Shown piece after piece: positions 1-10,837 of a stretch of DNA of 64,000 nt (positions within the stretch are counted from its first letter, which is position 1; the number at the start of each line of letters is the position of its first letter). Below the pieces are notes generated by a model. That model ran no database searches and was not told the DNA's origin. It saw only the letters and a list, made by a program, of their open reading frames with translations. A program made the translations under genes and the position numbers. This DNA is from Carettochelys insculpta (taxonomy: Eukaryota > Chordata > Testudines > Carettochelyidae), in the NCBI RefSeq assembly GCF_033958435.1, contig NC_134145.1, positions 35,057,501 through 35,121,500 of the forward strand. Reading direction: 5' to 3'.

Positions 1-3000
1 GCTATGGATACACCACCAATTTTGTCAATATAACCTATGTTGCTCAGGGATGTAAAAAAAAAAAAACCCAAAACAAAAAACCCTGCATGACAAGTTAGGC
101 TGATAGAAGTGCCGTTATGGTTAGCGCTGTGGTGGTGCCATAATTTCTACTCCCACAATAAGTACTGGCCATTTGTGGAGGTGATTTCATTACTTGCATG
201 GGTAAGATCTCTCCCACTGGCTTGCAGCAGCTACCTGAACAATTTTACAGTGGCCCAGGTGCATCGATAAAACTGTGACACTGTAAACTTGCTAACGTAG
301 TCATGACCTGAAATTTTAACTTCCCCAGAATTTGTGTAGGTGTTTGGTTTTGGGTAGAGATGGTCATGAAGTGTTTTCCCCCTCTAAAATACATTAAAGA
401 AAATATTTTTGCACGTTTTTTAGACAGAAAAGCCAATCATTTTCAAGTTTTTGTGTAACAGGGTCACACTCACCTCTTGTGAGTGTCCTCTGGCTGAGAG
501 TATGTAGAGGTTTTTCATTGACTCAGCCCTCTGGCCAAGTCACACACAGTCTGTGTGTAAAATACAACAAACCCCTTCCAGATTCAAGGCCAAACTGGGC
601 TTCTTTTGGTGCCCTCCTTAATGTCTCTCAGTTTGTTCTCACTCTGGAATAAAATGGTGGCCCAGGGCTTCTGTCCTGGAGACAATGTCTTCACCATCTC
701 AGGGCCTTTCTGGTTCCAGCCCTTAGGCCATTCCCCCTGTGGCTGATGGGAGTGGACCCCATCCCACCCTCTTCTCTGGGCCCCAAGCCAGGGACTCTGT
801 AGATAGCAGCTGTCTGCTGTGTCTGTTCCACTACTGCTCTGATTTCCTGGGCCGTTTCCCTACAGCCCTGTGCTGTCTTTGCCCTTATCTCAGGGCTCTG
901 TCTCGTTTGCTGTGAGTTCTTCACACAGAGCTGTCCACAACAATGCTACTCTTCTGGCCAGTCTTCACTCCTTGTGTTTCACAAAACAACCAACTCCTGT
1001 TTTGTTCCTTACTTTCTTTATATTGTCTTCCTGGCACCTGACTACCTGCTTCTCCTGTAGCCACTCTGTGCTGCTTGGGGTACCTTAACTGCCTTTTTTC
1101 CAGGGGAGGGGGGGAAAGGTGACAAGAGCAGAAGACCTCCAGCAGGGGTCCTCAGGACCCAGTCTACCACATCATATTTCGTCTAAAAAACAAATTGAAA
1201 ACCAACAATTTTCAGTTTTATAATGAAAAAAGTCAATGTTTTGCAAAACCCACAGATCTGTTTCTGATTTTTGGGAATTTCTATGTGAACTTCTGTATGT
1301 TAGTTGTAAATTAATTGTGTGTGTATGGAAAAAATAGTTTTTTGACCAAACCCAGTTTTTCTAATGAAAATGTTTTGACTCTCTCTACTTACAGGTTTTT
1401 GGTATGGGCTATTATACAAGTAAGGAACTGCAAAGGGTAGAAATACAGTTACAAATACCTTGTGCATTTGAGTACATTGAATTCTGAGTTTTGGTTCACC
1501 CTTCATAGATAAAAGGGCCACTTCATAATTCAGAGCTTGATGTGAGCTCAGCAGCCTCAACATATGTGGAGTATTTGGTACTGTACTTGGAATTGTTGTT
1601 TGGGCTCATGTCTTATTCAGAGACTTTCAGAGAAGAGGGAGTCATATAATTCAGAAGAGAGAGTACTACCTCTTTCTTAGGGCTTGATCTAAAGTCCAGT
1701 GAAGTCACTTGGAGTTTTTTCCACTCACATCATCAGGTCTTAAAACCATACATAGTCTCTTTATTGTTCTCCTAAACCTTTAGGCCACAGTATAACAGAC
1801 ATTTCAAATATGTGGATGCCATACTAAGAATAACGGGGAGAACAGAGATACTTATTATAAAAAATATGCCCAGCAAGTTTTGAGAAACTTGCATCACTAT
1901 AAGTTTGTTCTGTAATGGACTAATTATTGAAAAAAAATCTGCTGACTCTAAAGAGTTAACACAATCTGAAATTATGTGAACTGTAAATTGATGACCAGAA
2001 GACAGATTACACAAAGCAGTGGCTTGGATTTATATAATTATGACTGTTCTCTTCTGCCTATCTGCATTCCACCCACACAGAGCCCAAATAGTTAGACTTT
2101 TACGTGGGAGTTCAGGGGAGCAAATTTCACCCTCAGTGTGAAGAGGATATTGCCTTTAAAGATATTTAAATGACTTTTGCCAATGAATTACATTGCCTGT
2201 TTTCTCACAGCTCTTACTTATATAAGTAACCACAGGACAATGATTTTCCTGAAAAAGAAAAGTTAAATAGTTGTCAAAATATTTTAAATAGACATTAGCC
2301 TATTTATAAGCACAGTGACTAAGCACATAAGTTTAATAAGAAAAGCCTGTTGATGGGGGGAACTCTGGTGTTCTGTGTGGAGTGACTAAGAGCAAGTTTT
2401 TGGTTCACAGCTGTAAGACATCATATTGTACATTAGCCAAAATATACTGCATTTATAATAGTCAAAACTTGCTTATGAGAATCCCATCTGCAAACATTAT
2501 TCCTTCTGGCTAGCAGATAGAAGTTTAAGTGCCTGTAACCACTTTTTTGAAGAGGAGTTTTAAGATTGAGGGAACTTGCAAATGGATTAGATTTAAAGCA
2601 TGAAAAATGGGGCTAGTATCATCCCTCATGCAATTTCTTTGAAGTGAGTAGACAGTAGACTTGCCTCACACTTCAGTCTGATTTATCATTTCTGACCACA
2701 CATTTTACTTTTAGAGATCACGGACCTAAAGAGAATCACAAGTATGGGTTACACCAGTTTTCTGTGAGAAGACAGATGAGGCAAGATGAACATTAATATC
2801 CTTAGATCTGAATGTGCCCTTAGAATTTTGTTGCCTAGTTGGAACCACACCCAGAATGTGCCTATTTTCTGGATCTGGTTTAGACGTAGCCCAAAACAGT
2901 GGAAAATTTGCACAATCGTCTGATCAGCTATTTGAAGATATAATTTCACAAGAGAGACCAATGAAGTGTCAGCACTCTGTAACCCAAATCTCAGTCCTGA

Positions 3001-3237
3001 TTTAGCCTCTAACCTAACCCAAACTGCAAATGCAAGATCAAAGCTAATACATGACCCAACATTGCTTCCCCTTCATGTCTCCTAATTGTTAAAATATTTT
3101 TATTTATTCAAAAACTTGCACTTCCTGCAATGCATCTTCTCTCCCATTTCATCTGAAGTAAAGCCGTAGTGCTGAATTTTGGGATGTTCATACTTTTGTG
3201 GTATTTTGTGATGTCATATAAAAATGTGGTGAAACAG
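1..3237. other. Non-coding stretch, no gene recognised
   Basis: No ORF here resembles a known protein and no exon with convincing splice sites was seen. About 460-1100 is more GC-rich and pyrimidine-rich than its surroundings. It shares the phrase CAGCCCTCTGGCCA with about 43590, so it may be an old LTR or other dispersed repeat. A short A-rich run lies at 54-82. The rest is ordinary AT-rich vertebrate non-coding DNA. Confidence 0.5.
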
Positions 3238-3319
3238 CCTAGTTGGCTCAGTCATACCACCAAATGTGGGAACTGAGAGAATGCTGAAAATCCAGCTTCA
3301 AACACCAGTGGGCATGGTC

Positions 3320-4233
3320 AACATTTTCAGCGTCTATGCGCCTACTTTAACTTCTGCCCAGGAAGTTCTGTGATGAACTTAGCATTGCCATCAGTGAGGT
3401 ACCTTCCCATGAGCCACTATTCGTCCTTGGCGACTTCAACGCCAGAGTTGGCAGCGACCGCCACAGCTGCCATCCTGTCTGGGACAGTTTGGAACAGGGA
3501 AGATGAATGAAAACGGACAGCGTCTCCTTGAACTCTGCTCCAAACATGACCTCTGCATAACCAATACCTTCTTCAATGTCAAACCCCAGCACAAAGTTTT
3601 GTGGCGACACCCAAGATTGAAACATTGGCACCAGCTTGACCTCGTCCTCACCAAACACAGCCGTTTAGGTAATGTCAGGGTGACACGTAGCTACCACAGC
3701 GCAGACTGTGACACTGACCATTTGCTCGTGTGTAGTGAGGTGCACATCCAGCCACGAAGATTCTTTCACTCCAAAAAGGAAGGGAGGCCACGCATTGACA
3801 CTGGCAAGACTCGTGACCCTTCAAAAGTATGTGAGTTTGTCCAAGCACTTGAAGAGGCCTTGCCCCGCCAGGACGACACTGATATCAGCAAGAGATGGGA
3901 ACAACTATGGGACACTATCTATAATACTGCAATATCTACCTTTGGGAAGAAGACAGTCAAGTCTGCCAATTGGTTTGAAGCCCACACTGAAGTGCTGACG
4001 CCCCTTATTGAGAAGAAGAGACAGGCATTGGCTGCATACAGGTCCTCTCCCAGTGAGGTGAACCTGCAGGTGCTCCGGTCTGCTCGGAGTCAAGTGTAGC
4101 AGGTTGCTCGGCAGTGTGCCAGCGATTACTGGCTACAACTCTGCTCCAAGATTCAGCAGGCCGCGGACACTGGTAACATGCGAGGAATGTACGATGGGAT
4201 CAAGCAGGCCATCAGTCCATCACAAAGAAAGAC
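3320..4233 (+). pseudogene. LINE endonuclease domain and linker, degraded
   Basis: This is the exonuclease-endonuclease-phosphatase type domain that nicks target DNA for target-primed reverse transcription. The first part (about 3320-3500) is in a different frame from the long open block at 3503-4099. That block carries the later endonuclease region: a CITNTFF strand, the QLDLVLT segment and the CDTDHLLV block with the expected terminal Asp-His pair. A TAG stop at 4097-4099 ends this block. The same frame then continues as a plausible linker up to the insertion at 4246. At least one frameshift and one nonsense codon make it non-functional. Confidence 0.75.
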
Positions 4234-4245
4234 TGCCCCACTTAA

Positions 4246-4756
4246 ATAGTAACAGAGAGGAAGCCGTGCTAGTCTCTACACTATCAAAACAAAAAGCAGT
4301 CAAGTAGCACTTTAAAGACTAGCAAAATAGTTTATTAGGTGAGCTTTCGTGGGACAGACCCACTTCTTCTTCTTGGTATGTGTGTTACTGAAGAGGAATA
4401 ATCGCACCGTTCTGGAAAGAGAAGCAGCCGAGCTGGCTTTTATATTCAAATTCGGCACATTAACACATGGTTTAAATCGTGATGGGAACTTTCTGAGTCA
4501 CTATAGGGGCTCGTCTGCATACTTGCCTCAATCTAATTCTTGACCTTCCCCCCCACCCCTCCACTCTCTGATTTGCTCACCTTGATTATCTTTTTCTGAT
4601 TTGTCCTTCTTGCTTACTGTTTTTGGTTCTCTGTGTCTTAAATATTGAGTCTGTTCTGGTCTGGCTATGGTCTGAAGAAGTGGGTCTGTCCCACGAAAGC
4701 TCACCTAATAAACTATTTTGCTAGTCTTTAAAGTGCGACTTGACTGCTTTTAGTTT
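4246..4756 (+). mobile_element. Penelope-like insertion (511 bp) with 12-bp target duplication
   Basis: TGCCCCACTTAA is present at 4234-4245 and again at 4757-4768. Removing the insertion and one copy restores the reading continuity of the host LINE. The ends are inverted copies of each other (about 4270-4370 and 4663-4750), with AGTAGCACTTTAAAGACTAG facing its complement. A short coding remnant near 4395-4510 (FGTLTHGLNRD) resembles the C-terminal tail of the longer family member at 56752-57638. The right arm contains an intact hammerhead-like core from 4672. The left arm has lost the CTGANGA part. Confidence 0.8.
4672..4710 (+). ncRNA. Hammerhead-ribozyme-like motif in Penelope-like arm
   Basis: CTGAAGA is followed by a hairpin (GTGGG facing CCCAC across TCTGT) and then GAAA, the order of the hammerhead catalytic core (CUGANGA, stem II, GAAA). 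A very short stem III and an NUH cleavage site would have to follow in GCTCACCTAA. There the stem III pairing is only two base pairs with a mismatch. Penelope-like elements are known to carry such ribozymes in their terminal repeats. Activity is inferred, not shown. Confidence 0.5.
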
Positions 4757-4768
4757 TGCCCCACTTAA

Positions 4769-6730
4769 GTCGGCCACAGGCGAGGTCTTGAAGGACAGAA
4801 CCAAGCGGATGGAATGCTGGGTGGAACACTACTCACAGTTGTACGCCAGAGAGACCGTAGTTAAAGAGAGAGCCCTGAATGCCATCGAGCCTCTGCCCAC
4901 CATGACTGAACTCGATGCTGAGCCCACCTTGGAGGAACCCAGTGACGAGCTAAAAGTACTCTGTTCTGGAAAAGCCCCAGGGAAAGATGGTATTCCCTCA
5001 GAAATTCTCAAATGCGCCAATGGTACCCTAGTTTCAGAGCTGCATGGAATACTTTGCCAATGCTGGAGAGAAGACAGCGTACCGCAAGATATGAGGGACG
5101 CTAACATCGTTACTGTCTACAAGAACAAGGGTGACAAAAGCAATTGTAACAACTATCGCGGTATCTCCCTTCTCAGTACCATGGGGAAGCTACTTGCACG
5201 TGTTGTTCTGAAGAGGCTCAATGTTCTTGCAGAGAGAGTATACCCTGAGTCTCAGTGTGGGTTCAGAGATGAACGGTTCACCATAGACATGGTTTTCTCT
5301 GTTAGGCAACTACAAGAAAAGTGCAGGGAGCAGAACAAACCTCTGTATATTGCCTTCATCGACGTGACCTAGGCATTTGACCTCGTCAGCAGAAAAGGTC
5401 TGTTCGCGATTCTGGCGAAGATCAGCTGTCCCCCAACTCTGCTCAGCATTATTAGGGCCTTCAATGAAGGCATGAAGGGGACTGTCGTATATGATGGATC
5501 CACATCTGAACCCTTTGAGATTCTCAGCAGAGTGAAGCAGGGGTGTGTGCTGGCTCCAACACTGTTCGGCATCTTCTTTTCAGTTTTGCTCAAATATGCC
5601 TTCGGAACTGCTACAGAGGGCATCTCTCTCCGCATGAGAACGGATGGCAACCTCTTCAAACTGTCAAGGCTTACAGCGAAGACCAGGGTGCTTAGGAAGC
5701 ATCTAAGGGAGTTCCTTTTTGCTGACGATGCAGCTATTGCTGCTCACACTCAGCAGGAACTGCAGTCACTCATAACTCGCTTTGCGGATGCATGTATGGA
5801 ATTTGGCCTCACAGTCAGCTTAAAGAAGACCCAGGTGATGGGCCAAAACGTGGGTAATGAGCCATCTACCAATGTGCTAGACTACAAACTGGAAGTCGTC
5901 CATGAGTTCATGTACCTAGGCTCGACGATCTCGGACAACTTGTCACTTGATAGCGAGATCAACAAGTGCATCGGAAAAGCCGCCACAACATTCTCCAGGC
6001 TGACGAAGAGAGTATGGGCTAACAATAAGCTCACTGTACACACCAAGGTGCAGGTCTACACAGCCTGTGTTTTGAGCACACTGCTGTACACCAGTGAAAC
6101 ATGGACTTTGCACTCAAAACAAGAGCAGCGGCTCAACACATTCCACATGCGCTGCCTTAGGCGCATGCTCGGTATCTCATGGCAGGACAAGGTCACCAGT
6201 AGCGCAGTGCTTGAGAGGGCAGGCACCGTGTCCATGTTCACCCTTCTGAAACAGATGTATATGCGCTGGCTGGGCCATGTCTCACACATGACGGATGGCC
6301 AAATACCGAAGGACCTCCTCTTCGGCGAACTGGCATCTGAAAAGAGGCTGAAAGGGCAACCTAAATTGTGCTACAAGGACACATGCAAGCGTGACCTCAG
6401 TGCTCTCTCTATCAGTCTGAACACCTGGCATTCACTCACCTCAGACAGGCATGCCTGGAAACAGGGAGTGAAGGAAGCTCTTGTTATGTATGAAACTACC
6501 TTGGTGAAGGAAGAGGAAGACAGGAGAGTCCTCAGGAAGATCCGTGCCCGTGATACCAGAGCGACACCTGCCTACTGCTGCTCACAGTGTGGAAAGACTG
6601 CCACTCCTGGATTGGATTGCACAGCCACAGAAGACGCTGCTCGAATCAGTCCAACTGGGGCACAAACCCATGATCCCTCGGGATCGAAGGATGCCTACTA
6701 TAAAAATGATCACAGTGGGGTGGAGATGAC
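4769..6730 (+). pseudogene. LINE reverse transcriptase and C-terminal domain, degraded
   Basis: This is an RNA-dependent DNA polymerase of a non-LTR retrotransposon. The first open block (to 5372) has the finger-region motif APGKDGIPSEILK and NNYRGISLLS. Motif A, FIDVT followed by AFDLVS, carries an in-frame TAG at 5370-5372. The second block (5472-6770) has VKQGCVLAPTLF (motif B), the polymerase active site FADDAA near 5720 and the conserved YLGSTIS thumb segment. Near 6590-6640 a different frame encodes HSWIGLHSHRRRC, the usual Cys/His C-terminal motif of this LINE type, so a frameshift lies just upstream. Several lesions make it inactive. Confidence 0.85.
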
Positions 6731-6779
6731 CCATGAACGAGTAGTATCCTATCCATGTGCAAATATGTGAAATAAAAGC

Positions 6780-7137
6780 AAAGGAAGTAAAATGATGAGT
6801 CAGGTAATTTATATGAAAAGTGATGCATTTTCAGCATTCCAGCTCTTTCTACTCTGAAAATCTCCTTTTTGTAGGCTGCACAGAAATGTCAATGACAACA
6901 TCGAATTAGGGACAGTGGATAAAGTATAAAATATGCTTTACAGAAAAAGCATAAGCCTATCTTAGCATTTCTATGTAGTAGAAGCTGCTAATTAAGTTAG
7001 CTCCAAAGTTTTTGCTTGGTAGCTTTAGTCTTTTGGCACCTGTGTATAGTTGGCTGACTGCAGAGGGTACTCAAGTATAGTTGCTGTATCTATATATCAA
7101 GATATTTATCTTTGTCAGCTTAAAAGAGCATTCCAAA
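6780..7137. other. Non-coding stretch
   Basis: AT-rich sequence between the LINE and the SINE. I see no gene or clear repeat in it. Confidence 0.5.
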
Positions 7138-7336
7138 GACAGCTCAGTGGTTAGACCATTGGCCTTGGAAACCCAGGGTTGTGAGTTTAGCCCTTTTGGT
7201 GGGGAGCTGGGGGACGGGGAGGTGTCTTTCAAGGTTCTAGGGCAGGTTAGATTTTAAAAAAACTGTCACGGAATGTGATAGGTCATGCTGTGAGTGCAGG
7301 GGACTGGACTTGATGACTTTTCAGGGTCCCTTCCAG
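7138..7336 (+). repeat. tRNA-derived SINE
   Basis: The start has a polymerase III A-box-like AGCTCAGTGGTTAG (from 7141) and about 35 bp later a B-box-like GGTTGTGAGTTTAGCCC. It is followed by a unique body and a tail (GGACTTGATGACTTTTCAGGGTCCCTTCCAG) of the kind shared with CR1 3' ends. That combination is typical of turtle tRNA-Lys-derived SINEs mobilised by LINEs. It is not a functional tRNA gene: no cloverleaf could be drawn and it continues well past tRNA length. Confidence 0.65.
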
Positions 7337-7370
7337 TTCTTCTTTGAGTGATTGCTCAAGTGCATTCCAA
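7337..7370 (+). repeat. Left inverted terminal repeat of the DIRS-like element
   Basis: It pairs as an inverted repeat with 16527-16560. Conserved parts include CTTCTTTGAGTGA and GCATTCCAA on this side. It directly abuts the SINE tail. Confidence 0.7.
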
Positions 7371-7676
7371 TTTGGGTGTGTGCTGGTGCATGCCCAGTTG
7401 CCATAAGATTTTTGCCCTAGCCAGTAGCCATAAGGTTGGTGCGGTGCCCCCTGGAGTGGCACCTATATGGTGACCAATTTATGCACCGCCGCACCGCCCC
7501 CATGTTCAGTTCTTTCTTGCCACGCTGTTGGTCGTTGGAGCTCTTGCTTTCTCCTTTCAATTTATTAGATAGTAGCCTATTGTAGCGTTAATAGTTTTCA
7601 AAGCAGTGTAAGTAGTTTAGTGTTAGATAGTCCTTAGTGTCTTAACGGATAGCTGAGGCGAGGCTTTCCATTCCCC

Positions 7677-10140
7677 TTGGTGCCTTGGTGCTGGGGAATG
7701 CCTGGCTCCCCAAACTTTAAGGCTTGCTCCAAGTGTGGCAAACATATGCTTAAGAGTGACCCCCGTTCTGCTTCTCTGATTTGCTGGGGGGAAGGACACT
7801 TGCGTGACCGCTGCTCTATTTGTAAGGCCTTTAAACCCAGAACTTTGAAAGATGGGGCCCAATGCTTTAAAGTCTTGCTAATGGAGGCAGCTCTTAAACC
7901 TCAGGAGTCCCCAGCAGATGCGGAAAGTGGAGCCATGGTGCTGTCTACCAAATGTACCATGGTGCCGTCCAAGGACTCTTGGCACCGGGAGCAGGCACAG
8001 GCACTGTCTTCTTCTTGGCGCCATAGCAGTCAATCTCCAGTGCCGAAGAAGAAGAGGCATGATAGACATCAGTCACCGACATCCAAGCATGGCGGCCATA
8101 AGTCCAAGGCTCCAGTGTACACTGTAGAGCAGGAGGAATGTACATTGAAACCAGTGTGGAGCAGGAGCCCACAGGTGCTGGACTTGCCCTCAACGCTGGA
8201 AGCATTTTGAGCAGCACAAGGCCTTCTTCAAATAATGGTGCCAGGTCCTTCTCCATCTGTGGAGGATGAACACTACAGCATTGAGGCTGAGCGGTCAGGG
8301 CCTATCGATATGATAGTGGTGCCAACCCCTGTGCTCACAGCAACACCAGCACTAATTCTGTACTCAGTGCCGAGTGCTCCAGTGCTGACCAGTCAGACTG
8401 TGGGCCAGTTTCAGGTGCCCTGTGCTCCAGCACTGGCACTGTCATTGGCTCGCTTGACATCGGCACCATCTCCGGTGGCCCCACCATGGTTGTCTGTTTC
8501 TGAATCGGTGTTGGAGTTGGACTTGTTCTACTTGAGCTCCAGATGCAGTGGAAGTTTGAGAAGGTCATGCCATAGCCATTGCAGACACTGTAGTCATCGC
8601 TTGGATTATATGGTTTGGCCGCCAGCTTCGCAGGCAATGTAACAGTGGCCCTTCTGGACCTGTGGGCGTTCCACGACTCGCAGGGCCAGAGTGTGGCAAT
8701 AACATTGCTGGTGCCAGGAGCCCCACTGAGCCCATGCTCGGCACTGTCGATGTTGAAGGGTGCCCCTCCACCGGAACAACACCAGGGAATGGCGAACGTT
8801 GTAGAGCCGCCTGCAACGATCTCATTGGTGTCGACCTTGGTGCCATTATTGGCACAGTTACAGCAGGACTGGACCCCAATGGTGCCAATGCCTTTGGTGA
8901 TTGTCCCTCCGGTGCCTCCTGGTTACCCTGTAATTCCCGTGGGGCACCAGCTGACTGAACAGGTCCCAACTGCCCTTCCCCTCGAAATGGAAGTGCAAGG
9001 GTTATCATCCTCTTCCTCCCCAAATGAGGCAGTGGTGGGCTCATCAGCCTCACCCGTATTGGAGGATGGTAGGGGATTTCAGCAACTCCTCAAAAGAGTG
9101 GCCCAAAACCTGGGGATGCACACAGAGGAGGTCCGTGATGAGATGGACACTGTCATGGACATTTTGTCCTCCATGAGCCCCACCAGGGTGGCTCTGCCCA
9201 TAATCAAAACAATTGCCACTACAGCTAAAACAGTTTGGCAGACCCCTGCTTCCACCCTTCCTGTGGCCCATAGTGATGAGAGATGGTACTTTGTCCCATC
9301 CCAGGGCAATGAACATTTGTTTACCCACCTTCCTCCCTGGTAGTAGATGCTGCAAACCATAGAGAGTGCTGATGGTTCCAGGGTCCCTCCCCAAAAAACA
9401 GACATGCTAAATGCTTGGGCCATTATGGCTGTGTCTGCACTACCTCCCTCCTTCGAAGGGAGGATGGTAAGTAGAGTGTTGGGAGTCTATTAATGAAGTG
9501 CTACGCTACATATGCAGCACTTCATTAAGCAAAATCTTCCCCCCGCGGCAACTTCGATGTTTTAAACTTTGAAGTGCCAGGGCAACTTCAAAGTCCCTTT
9601 ACTCCTCAAGGGCACTTAGAAGTACTGATTGGTTAGCTGTGGCTAGACACGAGCTGGTAGTTTGAAGTTTAACACTTCAAAGTTGCCGCGGGGGGCAATT
9701 TGCTTAATGCTGTGCTGCATATGCAGTGCAGCACTTCATTAATAAACTCCCAACACCCCTACTTAGGATCCTCCCTTCGAAGGAGGGAGGTAGTGTAGAC
9801 AAGCCCTATGGAAGGAAGGTTTACACAACAGGAGGGTTACAACTGAGGATTGCTAACCAGCAGGTTCTGGTTAGCAGATACACTTACAATACAGTCAGTG
9901 CCCTATCTAGGTTCTGTGAACTGGTACCACTCGAAGCCAAGCAGGATTTTACAGCAGTGGTGGAGGAGAATGAGTTGATTTTAAGGGCAGCCCTGTAGGC
10001 AGTACTAGATGCTGCAAACACTGCCACGAGGGTTATGGCTTCTGATGTGGCAATGCGCAGGTGGGCTTGGTTACATGTTTCCGGCCTGCCATATGAGGTC
10101 CAGCAAACAATCCAGGATCCCCCCTTTGATGGCCCAACCT
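7677..10140 (+). pseudogene. DIRS-like gag-type ORF1, broken
   Basis: The first block (7677-8210) has a Cys-rich N-terminus (ACSKCGKHM, then CWGEGHLRDRCSICKAF) resembling a zinc-binding knuckle, followed by a Ser/basic-rich linker (PKKKRHDRHQS). Later blocks (8235-8642, 8615-9343) are Pro/Val-rich. The conserved C-terminal part resumes beyond the MITE at 9811-10140, with LVSRYTYNTVSALSRF and VAMRRWAWLHVSGLPYEVQQ. Those segments match what I know of DIRS ORF1 proteins in reptiles and fish. Stop codons at 8208, about 9341 and 9996, frame changes and the MITE insertion disrupt it. Confidence 0.65.
9427..9805. mobile_element. Palindromic MITE inserted in the DIRS gag region
   Basis: It starts GGCTGTGTCTGCACTACC and ends with the inverse GGTAGTGTAGACAAGCC. 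The two halves are inverted copies: ATGCAGCACTTCATTAA is mirrored on both sides, and GCGGCAACTTCGATGTT faces its counterpart near 9676-9695. It has no coding capacity. The TIRs share GTGTCTACACT-like ends with other palindromic MITEs in this window. The target duplication is not clear (TAT lies near both ends). Confidence 0.75.
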
Positions 10141-10378
10141 GTTTTCAGACAAAACAGATAAAAGACTGCATAGTCTAAAAGATTCTAGGGCCGCTCTACA
10201 CTCCTTGGGTGTACATATGCCTGCCAACCAGTGCAGGCATTTTAACCCCCATCCACAGCAAAGACAGTTTCCATAGCCACAAGGGATGTCAACAGAAGGC
10301 AGAATAGGACGGGCAGGCACCATTCTGGCCAACAACCTCAGGGCATCAGAAATGCCGACAGGGGCCTAAGCCTCAGTT

Positions 10379-10815
10379 TTGATGGCGTGGTTGAGAGCGT
10401 CGAACTGGTTCCACCTGCGCCAGCGTCCACACATTTTTCATTCTGCCTATCCCCTTTCTACCGTATGTGGTGCAGCATCACCATGGACTGGTGGGTGTGG
10501 TGTACAGTGGAGAGGGAATACGCCATTCGGTTTTCTTTGTATCCCCCTTCTCAACTCCCTTCCCTGTCCATCTTCATTCTGGGGCTATAGAAGAAGTGTC
10601 CCCCAGATTCAGGGGACAGGGGTTTTATTCCCAGTATTCCTAATTCCAAAACCAAAGGGGGGCTTGAGACCCATTGTAGATCTAAGAAGTCTCAACAAGT
10701 TCATAAAAAAGATAAAGTTTTGTATGATAACTCTATGTCTCATACTCCCATTGCTGGAGCAGGGAGATTGATTCATGGCTCTTGACTTACAGGATGGTTA
10801 TTTCCATATTGCAAT
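10379..10815 (+). pseudogene. DIRS-like reverse transcriptase, N-terminal part
   Basis: The translated block ends with FLIPKPKGGLRPIVDLRSLN and, after one frame gap, FMALDLQDGYFHIAI. These are RT motifs 1-3, with the first catalytic Asp in ALDLQDGY. The sequence is then cut by the CR1 insertion just after a TAA. The remainder of the domain continues at about 14085. Stops (10770, 10818) confirm decay. Confidence 0.75.
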
Positions 10816-10837
10816 CTAAACCTCCACACAGGAGGTT

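Larger units (their letters stand above)
3290..6735 (+). mobile_element. Decayed non-LTR retrotransposon (LINE), 5' truncated
   Basis: This is a LINE copy whose coding order is apurinic-type endonuclease, then reverse transcriptase, then a C-terminal Cys/His region. It starts inside the endonuclease: translated blocks around SVYAPT and LGDFNARVGS lie near 3325-3450. It is interrupted by the Penelope-like insertion at 4246-4756. The 3' boundary is set loosely where coding similarity ends. The endonuclease style and the C-terminal Cys/His motif suggest the RTE/jockey side of LINEs rather than CR1, but I could not fix the clade. Frameshifts and stops show that it is dead. Confidence 0.8.

Noticed and set aside
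4246..4756. LTR retrotransposon or DNA transposon for the hairpin insertions
   Set aside because: The shared asymmetric tail, 11-14 bp duplications and a GIY-YIG remnant in the longest copy fit Penelope-like elements better.
7141..7215. tRNA gene
   Set aside because: Only A/B-box-like segments are present. No cloverleaf, and the repeat continues with a SINE body and tail.
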